Positions 7,386 to 16,062 of a DNA stretch of 64,000 nucleotides are shown here, in pieces. Source of the stretch: Alistipes sp. GTDB taxonomy: Bacteria > Bacteroidota > Bacteroidia > Bacteroidales > Rikenellaceae. The notes beneath the pieces were generated by a model. It saw nothing but the letters and a program-made list of their open reading frames with translations. It was not told where the DNA came from and did no database searches. Location of the stretch: contig JAGBAX010000027.1 of assembly GCA_017938765.1 (NCBI GenBank), forward strand, positions 62,001 through 126,000, written 5' to 3'. The translations under genes were made by a program, and so were the position numbers. Position 1 is the first letter of the stretch. Every line of letters starts with the position of its first letter.

Positions 7386-8489
7386 TTAATTTTCGCTACT
7401 GAAGAAATCTAAAGGAATTTCGCCGAAATGAAGATATGGCTCAAGCGCTTTTGCTTGTACCTCTGTAAATATGTTGTCATTTACTATCTCTTCAAACGAC
7501 TTCCAGCCTCCTTTCGATTTGCGAATTTGTATTATCTTGTTTATTGCCTTCCGAGTCATATATGGATGATACTCCAATTCCGAGGCGGGTGCAAAGTTAA
7601 TATCAATTTTTGAAAAAACACAACTATCGCAGCAAATTTCTTTAGAAAATCGTGCAAAATTTTCACTTGTAACGCATTTTAGCTCTGAAAGTTGGTTTAT
7701 TGAGACAAAACCACCCAATAATTTGCGGTAAGTGACTATATGTCCAGCAGTCTTTGGACCAATGCCATGTACCTTGACAAGCGTGGCACTATCGGCAGAA
7801 TTTATCTCAACCTTACCTCCGTATGGCTTGGGCTCAGGGAAGATTACATAGCGCGCAAGCGAGTCTGCCATCTCAGGCGATACAGCCCAACAGTCAGAGA
7901 GCTCTGCCATATTTCTAATACCCTCCTCTCCTTGGTCGCGATACTCAATAAGTGCCTCGGCTTGGCGATAGGTAAAGCCTATGGTCTGCAGATAACTTAT
8001 GCCGACGGTGTCAATTCTAAACGGCTCATATGGATGTGGAACTCGCTTGGCGCGTTTTTCCTCCCACCTCTGCTCTCTAAGTTGCTTTAGGGTCTCTGCT
8101 TTTGGCTCATCACGCTTTATTGGCTTGGCCTTGAACTGCTCTCCAATAACGATATAGAGTTGTAATGCGTTGAACATTGAGTCGGTTACCCCATAGCAGA
8201 GAGCAAACTCTTCAGCAATCTCAAACACCTTGCCACGAGCGCGATACTTGAGGAGCGATACGGCTGTATGCTTCTCAAAACCCAGCGCAAGCAACTCTTG
8301 ATAACTTACAGTGTTAGGGTCAAAAACAAAGAGTGAGTCTCTCTTAGGCTCTGCCTCAGCCTGCTCTGCTACGATATGTTCTGTTGCCTTTTTGATGCTA
8401 ATTCTATCGGCAATCATGACAACTCCCGTAATGAAGAGAATCATCACAATCAATACTGCTGCGCCTGTGGCTTGCTGCTTGTCTATCAT
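7386..8489 (-). CDS. Helix-hairpin-helix (ComEA-like) membrane-anchored protein
   Basis: A 367-residue protein with one N-terminal transmembrane anchor (AAVLIVMILFITGVVMIA) and several helix-hairpin-helix motifs: FDPNTVSYQELLALGF, IDTVGISYLQTIGFTYRQ, and the clearest one, INSADSATLVKVHGIGPKTAGHIVTYRK, of ComEA type. HhH motifs bind DNA without sequence specificity, so a role in DNA uptake or processing is possible but unproven. The ATG at 8489 overlaps the UbiD stop by one base (TAATG); a GTG at 8495 is the alternative. It is the last gene of the lon operon. Confidence 0.8.
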   Translation of the reverse strand: MIDKQQATGAAVLIVMILFITGVVMIADRISIKKATEHIVAEQAEAEPKRDSLFVFDPNTVSYQELLALGFEKHTAVSLLKYRARGKVFEIAEEFALCYGVTDSMFNALQLYIVIGEQFKAKPIKRDEPKAETLKQLREQRWEEKRAKRVPHPYEPFRIDTVGISYLQTIGFTYRQAEALIEYRDQGEEGIRNMAELSDCWAVSPEMADSLARYVIFPEPKPYGGKVEINSADSATLVKVHGIGPKTAGHIVTYRKLLGGFVSINQLSELKCVTSENFARFSKEICCDSCVFSKIDINFAPASELEYHPYMTRKAINKIIQIRKSKGGWKSFEEIVNDNIFTEVQAKALEPYLHFGEIPLDFFSSEN

Positions 8490-10315
8490 TACCACTCAGC
8501 TTTGTCGTTGAACGTCAATTTGCGGTATTTGAGCGATGGCGAAGCGATAAACTCACCAATGCCATACTCCTCCCAGCGCTTGTCTACCGCCTCAATAACC
8601 TCTGGTGTAGATGTCACAACATTTGGAAAACGAGTAGGGTTGCCCTCACGTCCAGGAATTTTTACGCGGGCATCAACAACAATCTTGTTGTTGCATAGAG
8701 CAATATCTCGGTTTGGGTCGGTATTTGCTGCCGCTAACCAGAGTAAATCCTCTGCATCAAACCCCTCTGCGCGAGTGTCAAAGAGAACTATGTAGTTGCA
8801 GGCAATATCCTTCTGACTTGCAAATGCTTGTAGGTCTATTTCGGCACTATTATCTGCAAAAAGTAGTAGTGTGCTCCACTTATCTACTAACGCTTTACTC
8901 ATCGTAACCCCCTCTGGTAGAGTAATTTCGCCAACAGTAGGGCAGACTCCGTTGTCCTTCACGTCAGTAAGGTCTAATGCCATCTTTCCACCGTACCCAC
9001 AGGTGGCAGTCGCGTGGTCAAGCACGTCGTAGATACCCTCGCTACGGATGATAGCCTCATTAGGGTTGCAGTTGCGAAGTAGAGTGGCTATATGGTCGCT
9101 ATCTCTTACAATAGTATTCTCTGGCGTGAGTAGCAGGTACTTATTAAACATCATCTGTCCTGCACTCCACATACCAAGTGCAACTTTTGCCGCTTGACCC
9201 GTGTATCTGCTCTTAAGTGATAAAATTGCGATGTTGTGCGATGTGCCAGCCGTAGGCATTGTCATATCAACAATCTCTGGCTGCATAACAAGTCGTATTG
9301 GTGCAAGGAATATCCGCTCCGTAGCGATAGAAATGTAGGCATCCTCCTGCGGTGGAATGCCAACAACCGTAGCAGGATAGACTGCATCCCTGCGATGTGT
9401 GATAGCTGTGACGTGAAAGCGAGGGTAGAGGTCTTTCAACGAATAGAAACCTGTATGGTCGCCAAAATCTCCCTCTACAGCCAGTGGCTCAGTTGTATCA
9501 ACATATCCCTCTATTATAAAGTCGCAGTCCGACGGTACATAGATGTCGTTTGTGATGCACTTGACTAACTTCACAGGTTTGCGACGCAAGAAGCCAGCCA
9601 AAAGATACTCATCCATATTATCTGGCATAGGTGCTGTCGCGGCATAAGTGTATACGGGGTCTCCGCCTATAGCAACCGATACAGGCATACGCTTGCCTAA
9701 TGCCTTGTAGCCATCATAGTGGCGCGCACCAGTCTTATGGCGGTGCCAGTGCATTCCAGTAGTGTGGCTGTCAAAGACCTGCATACGGTACATACCTACA
9801 TTTCTAACACCAGTATATGGGTCAAGAGTATTTACCATCGGTAGTGTGACAAAACGACCACCGTCACACCCCCAACTCTTGAGAATAGGGAGCAGGTCAA
9901 GCGAAGCCTTCTCGCCCTTGAGGATAACCTGCTGACACTCGCCCTTGCCCTTTAATTTGCGCGGAAACCACTTAGCAACCTCGCCCAATAATGGTAGCAT
10001 TTTCAACTTGTCCATTAGCCCCTCTTTAGGCGAGAGCACTTGAGAGAGTAGAGAGTCAATACGAGCAGAGATATCTTCACTCTTCTCTACCCCCAAGGCA
10101 AGCGAGATGCGCCTCTCAGAGCCCATCATATTTGTTAGGACGGGAAAGCCTGTGTCCGTATTCTCAAACAGCAGCGCCTTACCACCACCTGCGCTCTTTG
10201 CCTGACGGTCTGTAAGCTCTGCAATTTCATAAATTGATGAAACTGGAGTGCCGATGCGAATCAACTCACCGGCACTCTGAAGTGTTGCAATAAATTCTTG
10301 TAAGTTTTTGTACAT
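8489..10315 (-). CDS. UbiD-family decarboxylase (menaquinone-type)
   Basis: A 608-residue UbiD-fold (de)carboxylase that needs prenylated FMN. The catalytic region EGDFGDHTGFY (around residue 290) corresponds to the Glu/acid pair of the family E-R-E triad, with Asp in place of the second Glu. MHWHRHKTGARH and VSVAIGGDPVY are further conserved blocks. The length and the EGDFGDHTG form match the larger UbiD group annotated as menaquinone-biosynthesis decarboxylases. The partner prenyltransferase UbiX is not in this window. The ATG lies one base after the glpT stop. Substrate assignment to the menaquinone route is an inference. Confidence 0.75.
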   Translation of the reverse strand: MYKNLQEFIATLQSAGELIRIGTPVSSIYEIAELTDRQAKSAGGGKALLFENTDTGFPVLTNMMGSERRISLALGVEKSEDISARIDSLLSQVLSPKEGLMDKLKMLPLLGEVAKWFPRKLKGKGECQQVILKGEKASLDLLPILKSWGCDGGRFVTLPMVNTLDPYTGVRNVGMYRMQVFDSHTTGMHWHRHKTGARHYDGYKALGKRMPVSVAIGGDPVYTYAATAPMPDNMDEYLLAGFLRRKPVKLVKCITNDIYVPSDCDFIIEGYVDTTEPLAVEGDFGDHTGFYSLKDLYPRFHVTAITHRRDAVYPATVVGIPPQEDAYISIATERIFLAPIRLVMQPEIVDMTMPTAGTSHNIAILSLKSRYTGQAAKVALGMWSAGQMMFNKYLLLTPENTIVRDSDHIATLLRNCNPNEAIIRSEGIYDVLDHATATCGYGGKMALDLTDVKDNGVCPTVGEITLPEGVTMSKALVDKWSTLLLFADNSAEIDLQAFASQKDIACNYIVLFDTRAEGFDAEDLLWLAAANTDPNRDIALCNNKIVVDARVKIPGREGNPTRFPNVVTSTPEVIEAVDKRWEEYGIGEFIASPSLKYRKLTFNDKAEW

Positions 10316-10316
10316 A

Positions 10317-11744
10317 CTACTGCTTATTAGCTGCTGCAATGCGCTCCTCCATCATTCGCTTCTCCTTGCCCCAAGAGATAGCGCATATTACTGCTGCCAG
10401 AAGTGCACCTACTATAAATACCCAGAATGTAGCATTCCAGCCGAGTGAACTCTGAGCTACATTACCCAGTACAATCTTAGACAGCACTGCATCTCCAAGT
10501 AGGTAACCAAACAGACCCAAGAAGCCAGCGGCAGTACCTGCTGCATTCTTTGGTACAATGGCCAGTCCCTGAACACCAATCATAGCCACAGGTGCATAAA
10601 TTGCACCACCGATAATAGCAAGGGAGGTGTAGATAATCCAAGTAATCGGAATATGAGTTGCTGCAGCCACTACATCAGCCTGCCAATATCCAAGGATACC
10701 GATAGTTACTGCGATAAGGAATATTACGTTTACAGGCGCACAACGGCCATTAAAGAACTTCGTTGAAATCCAACCGCCGAGGATTGTTCCAGGGATACCT
10801 GCATACTCACGAACTGCATAGGCGATAGATGCTGAGTCCTTGTCCCACTGGAAAACCTCAGTAAGGTATGTAGGCGACCAGTCGGCAATACCATAGCGGA
10901 TAAGGTATACAAATACATTTGCAAAGGCAATAAGCCAGAGCATTCTGTTCTTGAGAATGTAGTCTACAAACAGACGGCGGAATGGAATCTTATCCTCCTC
11001 GCCCTTTGCAGCCTTAGCACCAGAGTGGTCGTTTCTATACTCCTCAATAGCAGGCAGACCGCAGGACTCTGGTGTATCGCGTATAGCCCACCAACAGAAA
11101 AGTGCCAAAAGCAGAGCCACTACTGCAGGAACGATAAACGCTGCACGCCAAGTCTCTGTAATGCCTAATGTTGTAAATATGATAATTCCTGCAGGGATAA
11201 GAAGTCCTAATGTACCATTGCCGACATTGTGCGCAGTGTTCCAAACAGACATCTTAAAACTTCGCTCGTTTGTTGAGAACCAGTGTGCAAGTACTCGTCC
11301 GCAAGGAGGCCAGCCCATACCAGAGAGCCAACCCGCAAAGAGCATAAAGACAAACATCAGACCTACTGTTACAGAGTAGTTCCCTGCAACGCCTGTAGGA
11401 TAAGGTAGAATACCTGCCAGAATCATCACAAGAGATGAGAGTATAAGACCTACAGTCATAAACTTGCGAGCATCCGAGCGGTCGGATATACTACCCATAA
11501 TAAACTTACTTACTGCGTAAGCAATAGGGATACCAGACATGGCAAGACCTGCGCCAGCCTTGTCAATCAGTCCCTCCTCAATCATTCCGGGAGCGGCGAG
11601 TGAGAGGTTTTTTCGTACAAGGTAGTAGGCTGCATAGCCTAAGTAGATACCAAGAAATACCTTGAGTCTCATCTTCTTGTACTCCTTGTCAATCTTGTCA
11701 GAGGCCATTAATGGCTTTTTTGCTGGAGGTGTTAGAAAGCCCAT
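10317..11744 (-). CDS. glpT: Organophosphate:Pi antiporter, GlpT-like MFS transporter
   Basis: A 475-residue major-facilitator protein of the OPA family (glycerol-3-phosphate/hexose-phosphate antiporters). GYAAYYLVRKNLSLAAPGM near the N-terminus and GWPPCGRVLAHWFSTNERS match the family core, with a long charged central loop (IEEYRNDHSGAKAAKGEEDK) between the two six-helix bundles. It most likely imports glycerol-3-phosphate in exchange for phosphate. An internal ATG at MASDKIDKEY could be the true start. It follows kdsD by 18 bases in the lon operon. Confidence 0.83.
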   Translation of the reverse strand: MGFLTPPAKKPLMASDKIDKEYKKMRLKVFLGIYLGYAAYYLVRKNLSLAAPGMIEEGLIDKAGAGLAMSGIPIAYAVSKFIMGSISDRSDARKFMTVGLILSSLVMILAGILPYPTGVAGNYSVTVGLMFVFMLFAGWLSGMGWPPCGRVLAHWFSTNERSFKMSVWNTAHNVGNGTLGLLIPAGIIIFTTLGITETWRAAFIVPAVVALLLALFCWWAIRDTPESCGLPAIEEYRNDHSGAKAAKGEEDKIPFRRLFVDYILKNRMLWLIAFANVFVYLIRYGIADWSPTYLTEVFQWDKDSASIAYAVREYAGIPGTILGGWISTKFFNGRCAPVNVIFLIAVTIGILGYWQADVVAAATHIPITWIIYTSLAIIGGAIYAPVAMIGVQGLAIVPKNAAGTAAGFLGLFGYLLGDAVLSKIVLGNVAQSSLGWNATFWVFIVGALLAAVICAISWGKEKRMMEERIAAANKQ

Positions 11745-11762
11745 AGTTAGTTGTTTTTTAGG

Positions 11763-12722
11763 TTATAGTTTAATGTCGTAAATTTGTATTACGCCGACCA
11801 AATGCTTGCTATTATCTACAACAAGCAGGGAGTTAATCTTGTGGTGAGTCATCATCTTCTCAGCCTCAATGAGTTTCTCCTCTGGATGAATCATCTTTGG
11901 GGATGTGCTGGCAATATCCATAGGTCTGATGTTGAAGAACTCCGCCTGCTTACTCTCCATAGCGCGGCGAACATCTCCATCGGTTACAATGCCTAGAATT
12001 TCATCATCACGACAGATAACAATCAGTCCAAGACCGCCCTGAGAGATTCTCTGAATCATCTCTGTCGCCGAGCAGCTCTCGTCTACTATAGGCAGGTCTG
12101 TGCGGTGCATAACATTACCTACGGTCATCAGCAGTCGGCGACCAAGGCTTCCTCCTGGGTGCAGACGGGCATAGTCCATAGATGTAAAGTTGCGAACCTT
12201 CATCAGTGAGCAAGCCAGAGCGTCACCCATAGCAAGCTGTGCTGTTGTAGATGTTGTCGGTGCAAGGTGTAGAATGCAAGCCTCGCGCTCAACCCTTACA
12301 TCAAGGTGTATGTCCGAGTTCTTTGCCAGTGAAGAGTTGCTGTTGCCTGTCATAGAGATAAGCGTGTTGCCATTGTCGTGGATAAATGGCACAATTTTTA
12401 GCACCTCATCAGTCTCGCCAGAGTATGATAGAGCAATTACGATATCGCCCTTTGAAATCATACCCAAATCGCCGTGAAAAGCCTCTCCTGGGTGCATATA
12501 GAAGCTCGGTGTGCCAGTACTTGCGAGGGTTGCTGCAATCTTCTTTGCAACAAGACCAGACTTACCCATACCGGTCATAATAACCTTGCCATTGCACTCT
12601 AAAATACTCTCAACTGCGCGCACAAACTCGTCGCCAAGATCGCGCTTTATTCGCAGAAGTGCATCAGCCTCTGTTTGCAGTGCGTCTGTAGCTACATCGA
12701 GTATCAGTTGTCTTTTGTTCAT
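11763..12722 (-). CDS. kdsD: Arabinose-5-phosphate isomerase (KpsF/GutQ)
   Basis: This enzyme interconverts ribulose-5-phosphate and arabinose-5-phosphate, the first committed step to Kdo. It has an N-terminal SIS domain (GKVIMTGMGKSGLVAKKIA, FYMHPGEAFHGDLGM, ALSYSGETDE) and a C-terminal pair of CBS domains (about residues 205-319, with GIVTDGDVRRAM and LVGVIQIYDIKL). The length of 319 residues is normal. kdsA ends two bases upstream, so the two Kdo genes are co-transcribed. Confidence 0.95.
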   Translation of the reverse strand: MNKRQLILDVATDALQTEADALLRIKRDLGDEFVRAVESILECNGKVIMTGMGKSGLVAKKIAATLASTGTPSFYMHPGEAFHGDLGMISKGDIVIALSYSGETDEVLKIVPFIHDNGNTLISMTGNSNSSLAKNSDIHLDVRVEREACILHLAPTTSTTAQLAMGDALACSLMKVRNFTSMDYARLHPGGSLGRRLLMTVGNVMHRTDLPIVDESCSATEMIQRISQGGLGLIVICRDDEILGIVTDGDVRRAMESKQAEFFNIRPMDIASTSPKMIHPEEKLIEAEKMMTHHKINSLLVVDNSKHLVGVIQIYDIKL

Positions 12723-12724
12723 AG

Positions 12725-13477
12725 TTATATAAGCGTTTTAATTACATTCTCAAGATTGTCAAGGCAGAGCATATTTGGTCCATCGCTCAGTGCATTATCT
12801 GGGTCGGGGTGTACCTCAAAGAAGTAACCAGTAGCACCAAAGGCCTTTGCAGCCAATGCCATTGCAGGAACATACTCTCTGTTTCCACCTGTCTTACCAC
12901 CTGCAGCACCTGGACGCTGAACAGAGTGTGTGCAGTCCATAATCACGCGAGGCGCGATAGCAAGCATATCGGGAATATTTCGGAAATCAACAACAAGGTT
13001 GTTATACCCAAAGCTATTTCCGCGCTCTGTAAGCCAAACTTCACTTGCGCCAGACTCTACGGCCTTCTGATATGGATACTTCATATCTACACCAGATAGG
13101 AACTGCGCCTTCTTGATATTCACTATTTTACCCGTCTTTGCAGCAGCTACAAGCAGGTCTGTCTGACGGCATAAGAACGCAGGTATCTGAAGTACATCTA
13201 CCACCTGACCTGCAATATCTGCCTGCCAAGCCTCGTGGATGTCTGTAATAAGCTTTAGCCCCCACTTGTTCTTTATGTCGGCAAGCATCTGTAGCCCTCG
13301 CTCTATGCCTACGCCGCGATATGAAGATATTGATGTGCGGTTTGCCTTGTCAAAGGAGGCTTTGAAGATAATTTCAGTATCCAATCGCTCGTTTATATCT
13401 ACAATACGCTCGGCTACCGTGTCAAGTACCTCAGCGCTCTCAATAACACAAGGACCCGCAATGAAAATTGGTTTCAT
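12725..13477 (-). CDS. kdsA: 2-dehydro-3-deoxyphosphooctonate aldolase (Kdo-8-P synthase)
   Basis: Condenses arabinose-5-phosphate with phosphoenolpyruvate to form Kdo-8-phosphate for the lipid A inner core. Conserved blocks include IAGPCVIES, FKASFDKANRTS, TDIHE, QIPAFLCRQTDLL, NIKKAQF, and DCTHSVQRPGA with the C-terminal EVHPDPDNALSDGPN. The length of 250 residues is slightly short, as in other Bacteroidota. The start overlaps the stop of the GH2 gene (TAATG). Confidence 0.96.
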   Translation of the reverse strand: MKPIFIAGPCVIESAEVLDTVAERIVDINERLDTEIIFKASFDKANRTSISSYRGVGIERGLQMLADIKNKWGLKLITDIHEAWQADIAGQVVDVLQIPAFLCRQTDLLVAAAKTGKIVNIKKAQFLSGVDMKYPYQKAVESGASEVWLTERGNSFGYNNLVVDFRNIPDMLAIAPRVIMDCTHSVQRPGAAGGKTGGNREYVPAMALAAKAFGATGYFFEVHPDPDNALSDGPNMLCLDNLENVIKTLI

Positions 13478-15300
13478 TATTTGATAAGATTTATAATTTC
13501 TGTGTTAATCTTGTTAACCTTTGCCTTATCCATCTTTACTACCTTACGGTCGTATGTCACAAATCCGTTTACCTCACCCTCTACATCTGTTGTCTGCGTG
13601 TAGATTGCAGCTGACATACCTTGTGGGATGAAATCCTTCAGCTTTGCAGCATACTTAACATACTCTGCAGTAACCTCATCGGTGTTATTAAACTGAATAT
13701 AACCCCAGTTGCGCTTGTTCCACCACAGGTGCTCCTTGATAGGATAACCGATACCGCCATACTCGCCAAGAACTACAACAAAGTCAGAACTGTGGAATGG
13801 CATTGCTGGAGCAGGGTAGTTGTGGATGTCAAGAATATCGCCGCACAGACGCAGGTTTCCACCGCTGGCTGCATTGATAAGTCTTGTAGGGTCGTATGCG
13901 GCTGTCCACTCGGCTACAGTCTCTGTATCAAACTGACCCCAAGCCTCGTTAAATGGTACCCATACGCCAATAGAAGGGAAGAAACTTAGTGCATCCATAA
14001 TCTCTTTCCACTCCTTGTAGTAGGTGTTCTTCTCCTCGCGAGTTACAGGCGAGTCGCTACCGCCACCTATGTTGTTGCGACCCCACATACCGCCCTTGCT
14101 ATTTCCGTTGTAGAGAGCAAGACAAGGCATATCCTGCCATACGATAATACCCTCGCGGTCGCAGTGGTAGTACCAGCGTGCTGGTTCAACCTTGATATGC
14201 TTGCGGATAGTGTTAAAGCCGAGCTCCTTTGTAAGAATTACATCGCTCAGCAGAGCCTCGTCAGTAGGAGCAGTATAGAGACCATCTGGCCACCAACCCT
14301 GATCTAATGGACCGTACATAAAGATTGGCTTGCCGTTGAGTGTCATACGCAGGTGTCCCATATTGTCGCGCTCGGTAGAGAACTTACGCAGTGCAGCATA
14401 TGACTTTGCACTGTCTACAACCTTACCGCCCTGCTCAAGGGTTATGTTAAGGTCGTAGAGGTGCGGTGTCTCTGGACTCCAGAACTTTGCATCCTTAATC
14501 GGAAGGGTTGCACGTGCGCCACAGACAACCTTTGTTGTGCAGACAACTTTGTCGCCATCCTTAACCTCAATGTTTAGTACACCATTGTTATTCGCGCACT
14601 CAACATCTGCATAAATCTCTCCACGAACAATGTCGCAGTCGGTTGTTATACCTTTTATATTATTAACCTTTGACACAGGCTCAATCCATACTGTCTGCCA
14701 AATACCAGATACGGCAGTATACCAAATACCGCTTGGGTTAAGACGCTGCTTGCCCACTGGGTGATGAACAGTATCAGATGGGTCCCAAACGCGGACTGTT
14801 AGTTTCTGCTCGCCCTTCTTCAGTGCAGCAGTAATATCCATAGAGAATGGAGCATAACCACCAGTGTGGCTACCTACAAGGATGTCGTTTACATATACAT
14901 CTGCACTCCAATCTACTGCGCCAAAGTTGAGCATAACGCGCTGTGAAGCCCACTTTGCTGGTACTGTAAAGGCACGCTCATACCAAAGAATATCTGTTGG
15001 TTTAAGGGTTTTCTGTACGCCTGAAAGTGCTGACTCAATAGCGAAAGGCACGAGAATCTCGCCCTCAAAACTGCTTGGCTTTGTATCGGCAAGAGCTGTT
15101 ATGGCGTAACTCCAAAGGCCATTGAGATTCATCCACTCAGTGCGCTCAAGCTGTGGACGAGGGTACTCTGGAAGTACATTCTGTGGGTCAACGGTCTCTG
15201 CCCACGATGTTTTGATTTTGTCGCCTGCGATTTTCCACTCCGCATTTGCTGTTGTCATTACAGCTACAGCTAATAGTAGTGTTAAAAGGTTCTTCTTCAT
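13477..15300 (-). CDS. Secreted GH2 beta-glycosidase
   Basis: A 607-residue glycoside hydrolase family 2 protein with a signal peptide (LLTLLLAVAVMTTANA). It has a jelly-roll N-domain (WYERAFTVP, VNDILVGSHTGGYAPFSMDI), an immunoglobulin-like middle domain and a TIM barrel. The acid/base Glu lies in WVPFNEAWGQFD and the nucleophile Glu in VVLGEYGG. The specificity (galactosidase, glucuronidase, mannosidase) cannot be read from the sequence. Its position between kdsB and kdsA is odd for a polysaccharide-degrading enzyme, and there is no SusC/SusD pair nearby. The periplasm is the likely site of action. Confidence 0.88.
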   Translation of the reverse strand: MKKNLLTLLLAVAVMTTANAEWKIAGDKIKTSWAETVDPQNVLPEYPRPQLERTEWMNLNGLWSYAITALADTKPSSFEGEILVPFAIESALSGVQKTLKPTDILWYERAFTVPAKWASQRVMLNFGAVDWSADVYVNDILVGSHTGGYAPFSMDITAALKKGEQKLTVRVWDPSDTVHHPVGKQRLNPSGIWYTAVSGIWQTVWIEPVSKVNNIKGITTDCDIVRGEIYADVECANNNGVLNIEVKDGDKVVCTTKVVCGARATLPIKDAKFWSPETPHLYDLNITLEQGGKVVDSAKSYAALRKFSTERDNMGHLRMTLNGKPIFMYGPLDQGWWPDGLYTAPTDEALLSDVILTKELGFNTIRKHIKVEPARWYYHCDREGIIVWQDMPCLALYNGNSKGGMWGRNNIGGGSDSPVTREEKNTYYKEWKEIMDALSFFPSIGVWVPFNEAWGQFDTETVAEWTAAYDPTRLINAASGGNLRLCGDILDIHNYPAPAMPFHSSDFVVVLGEYGGIGYPIKEHLWWNKRNWGYIQFNNTDEVTAEYVKYAAKLKDFIPQGMSAAIYTQTTDVEGEVNGFVTYDRKVVKMDKAKVNKINTEIINLIK

Positions 15301-15309
15301 AGGTATTTG

Positions 15310-16061
15310 TTATTTTAGGTTTTTCAAAAACTCCTCAGCACGGGCAAGGTCCTCTGGCGTGTCAATACCGATAGTCTCTACATCAGAGATTCCAACGCCA
15401 ATTTTGTATCCATTTTCCAACCAACGCAACTGCTCTAAGGACTCGGCAATCTCAAGCGATGACTGCGGTAGGGCAGTAACCTCGCCAAGCACCTTTGTGC
15501 GGAAACCGTAGATGCCGATGTGCTTGTAGAATGTGTGACGTGTAAGCCACTGCTCCTTGTCTACTCCTCGCAGATATGGGATTACAGAACGGGAAAAATA
15601 TAGAGCATGCATTGTGCTGTCTACCACTACTTTAGGGGAGTTTGGATTCTCTAAAGCAGCAAGGCCATCCTCTGCTGAGAATGGCTTTACAAGAGTGGCA
15701 ATATCTGTACTCGGATTGTCAAAGCAAGCCTTAAGGGCAAGTAGTTGCGATGGCTGAATAAAGGCTCATCGCCCTGTACATTTATAACGACATCAGCCTC
15801 TACGCCATACTTCTGGTAGGCCTCCCAACAGCGGTCAGTACCACTGCGGTGGGCGGTAGAGGTCATCTCCACCTTGCCACCAAAAGCCTTTACGGCGTCA
15901 TATATTCGCTCGTCGTCTGTGGCCACTACTGCATCATCAAGAGTGCCGACCACCTGCTCATATACGCGCTCAATTACGCGCTTGCCTCCGAGCATTGCAA
16001 GGGGTTTTGCTGGAAAGCGTGTGCTGGCATACCTTGCAGGAATAATTGCTATAAATTTCAT
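15310..16061 (-). pseudogene. kdsB: CMP-Kdo synthetase with a -1 frameshift
   Basis: 3-deoxy-manno-octulosonate cytidylyltransferase activates Kdo with CTP. The first half (MKFIAIIPARYASTRFPAKPL through VVINVQGDEP) and the second half (VVDSTMHALYFSRSVIPY to the end) are both intact but in different frames. The break falls just after the codons for GDEP at the A run 15760-15762: one extra base there restores the expected IQPSQLLALKAC sequence. All other family features are clean, so the lesion is either a recent single-base deletion or a base-calling error. The ATG lies one base after the lon stop, and the GH2 gene follows by nine bases. Confidence 0.88.
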
Positions 16062-16062
16062 A

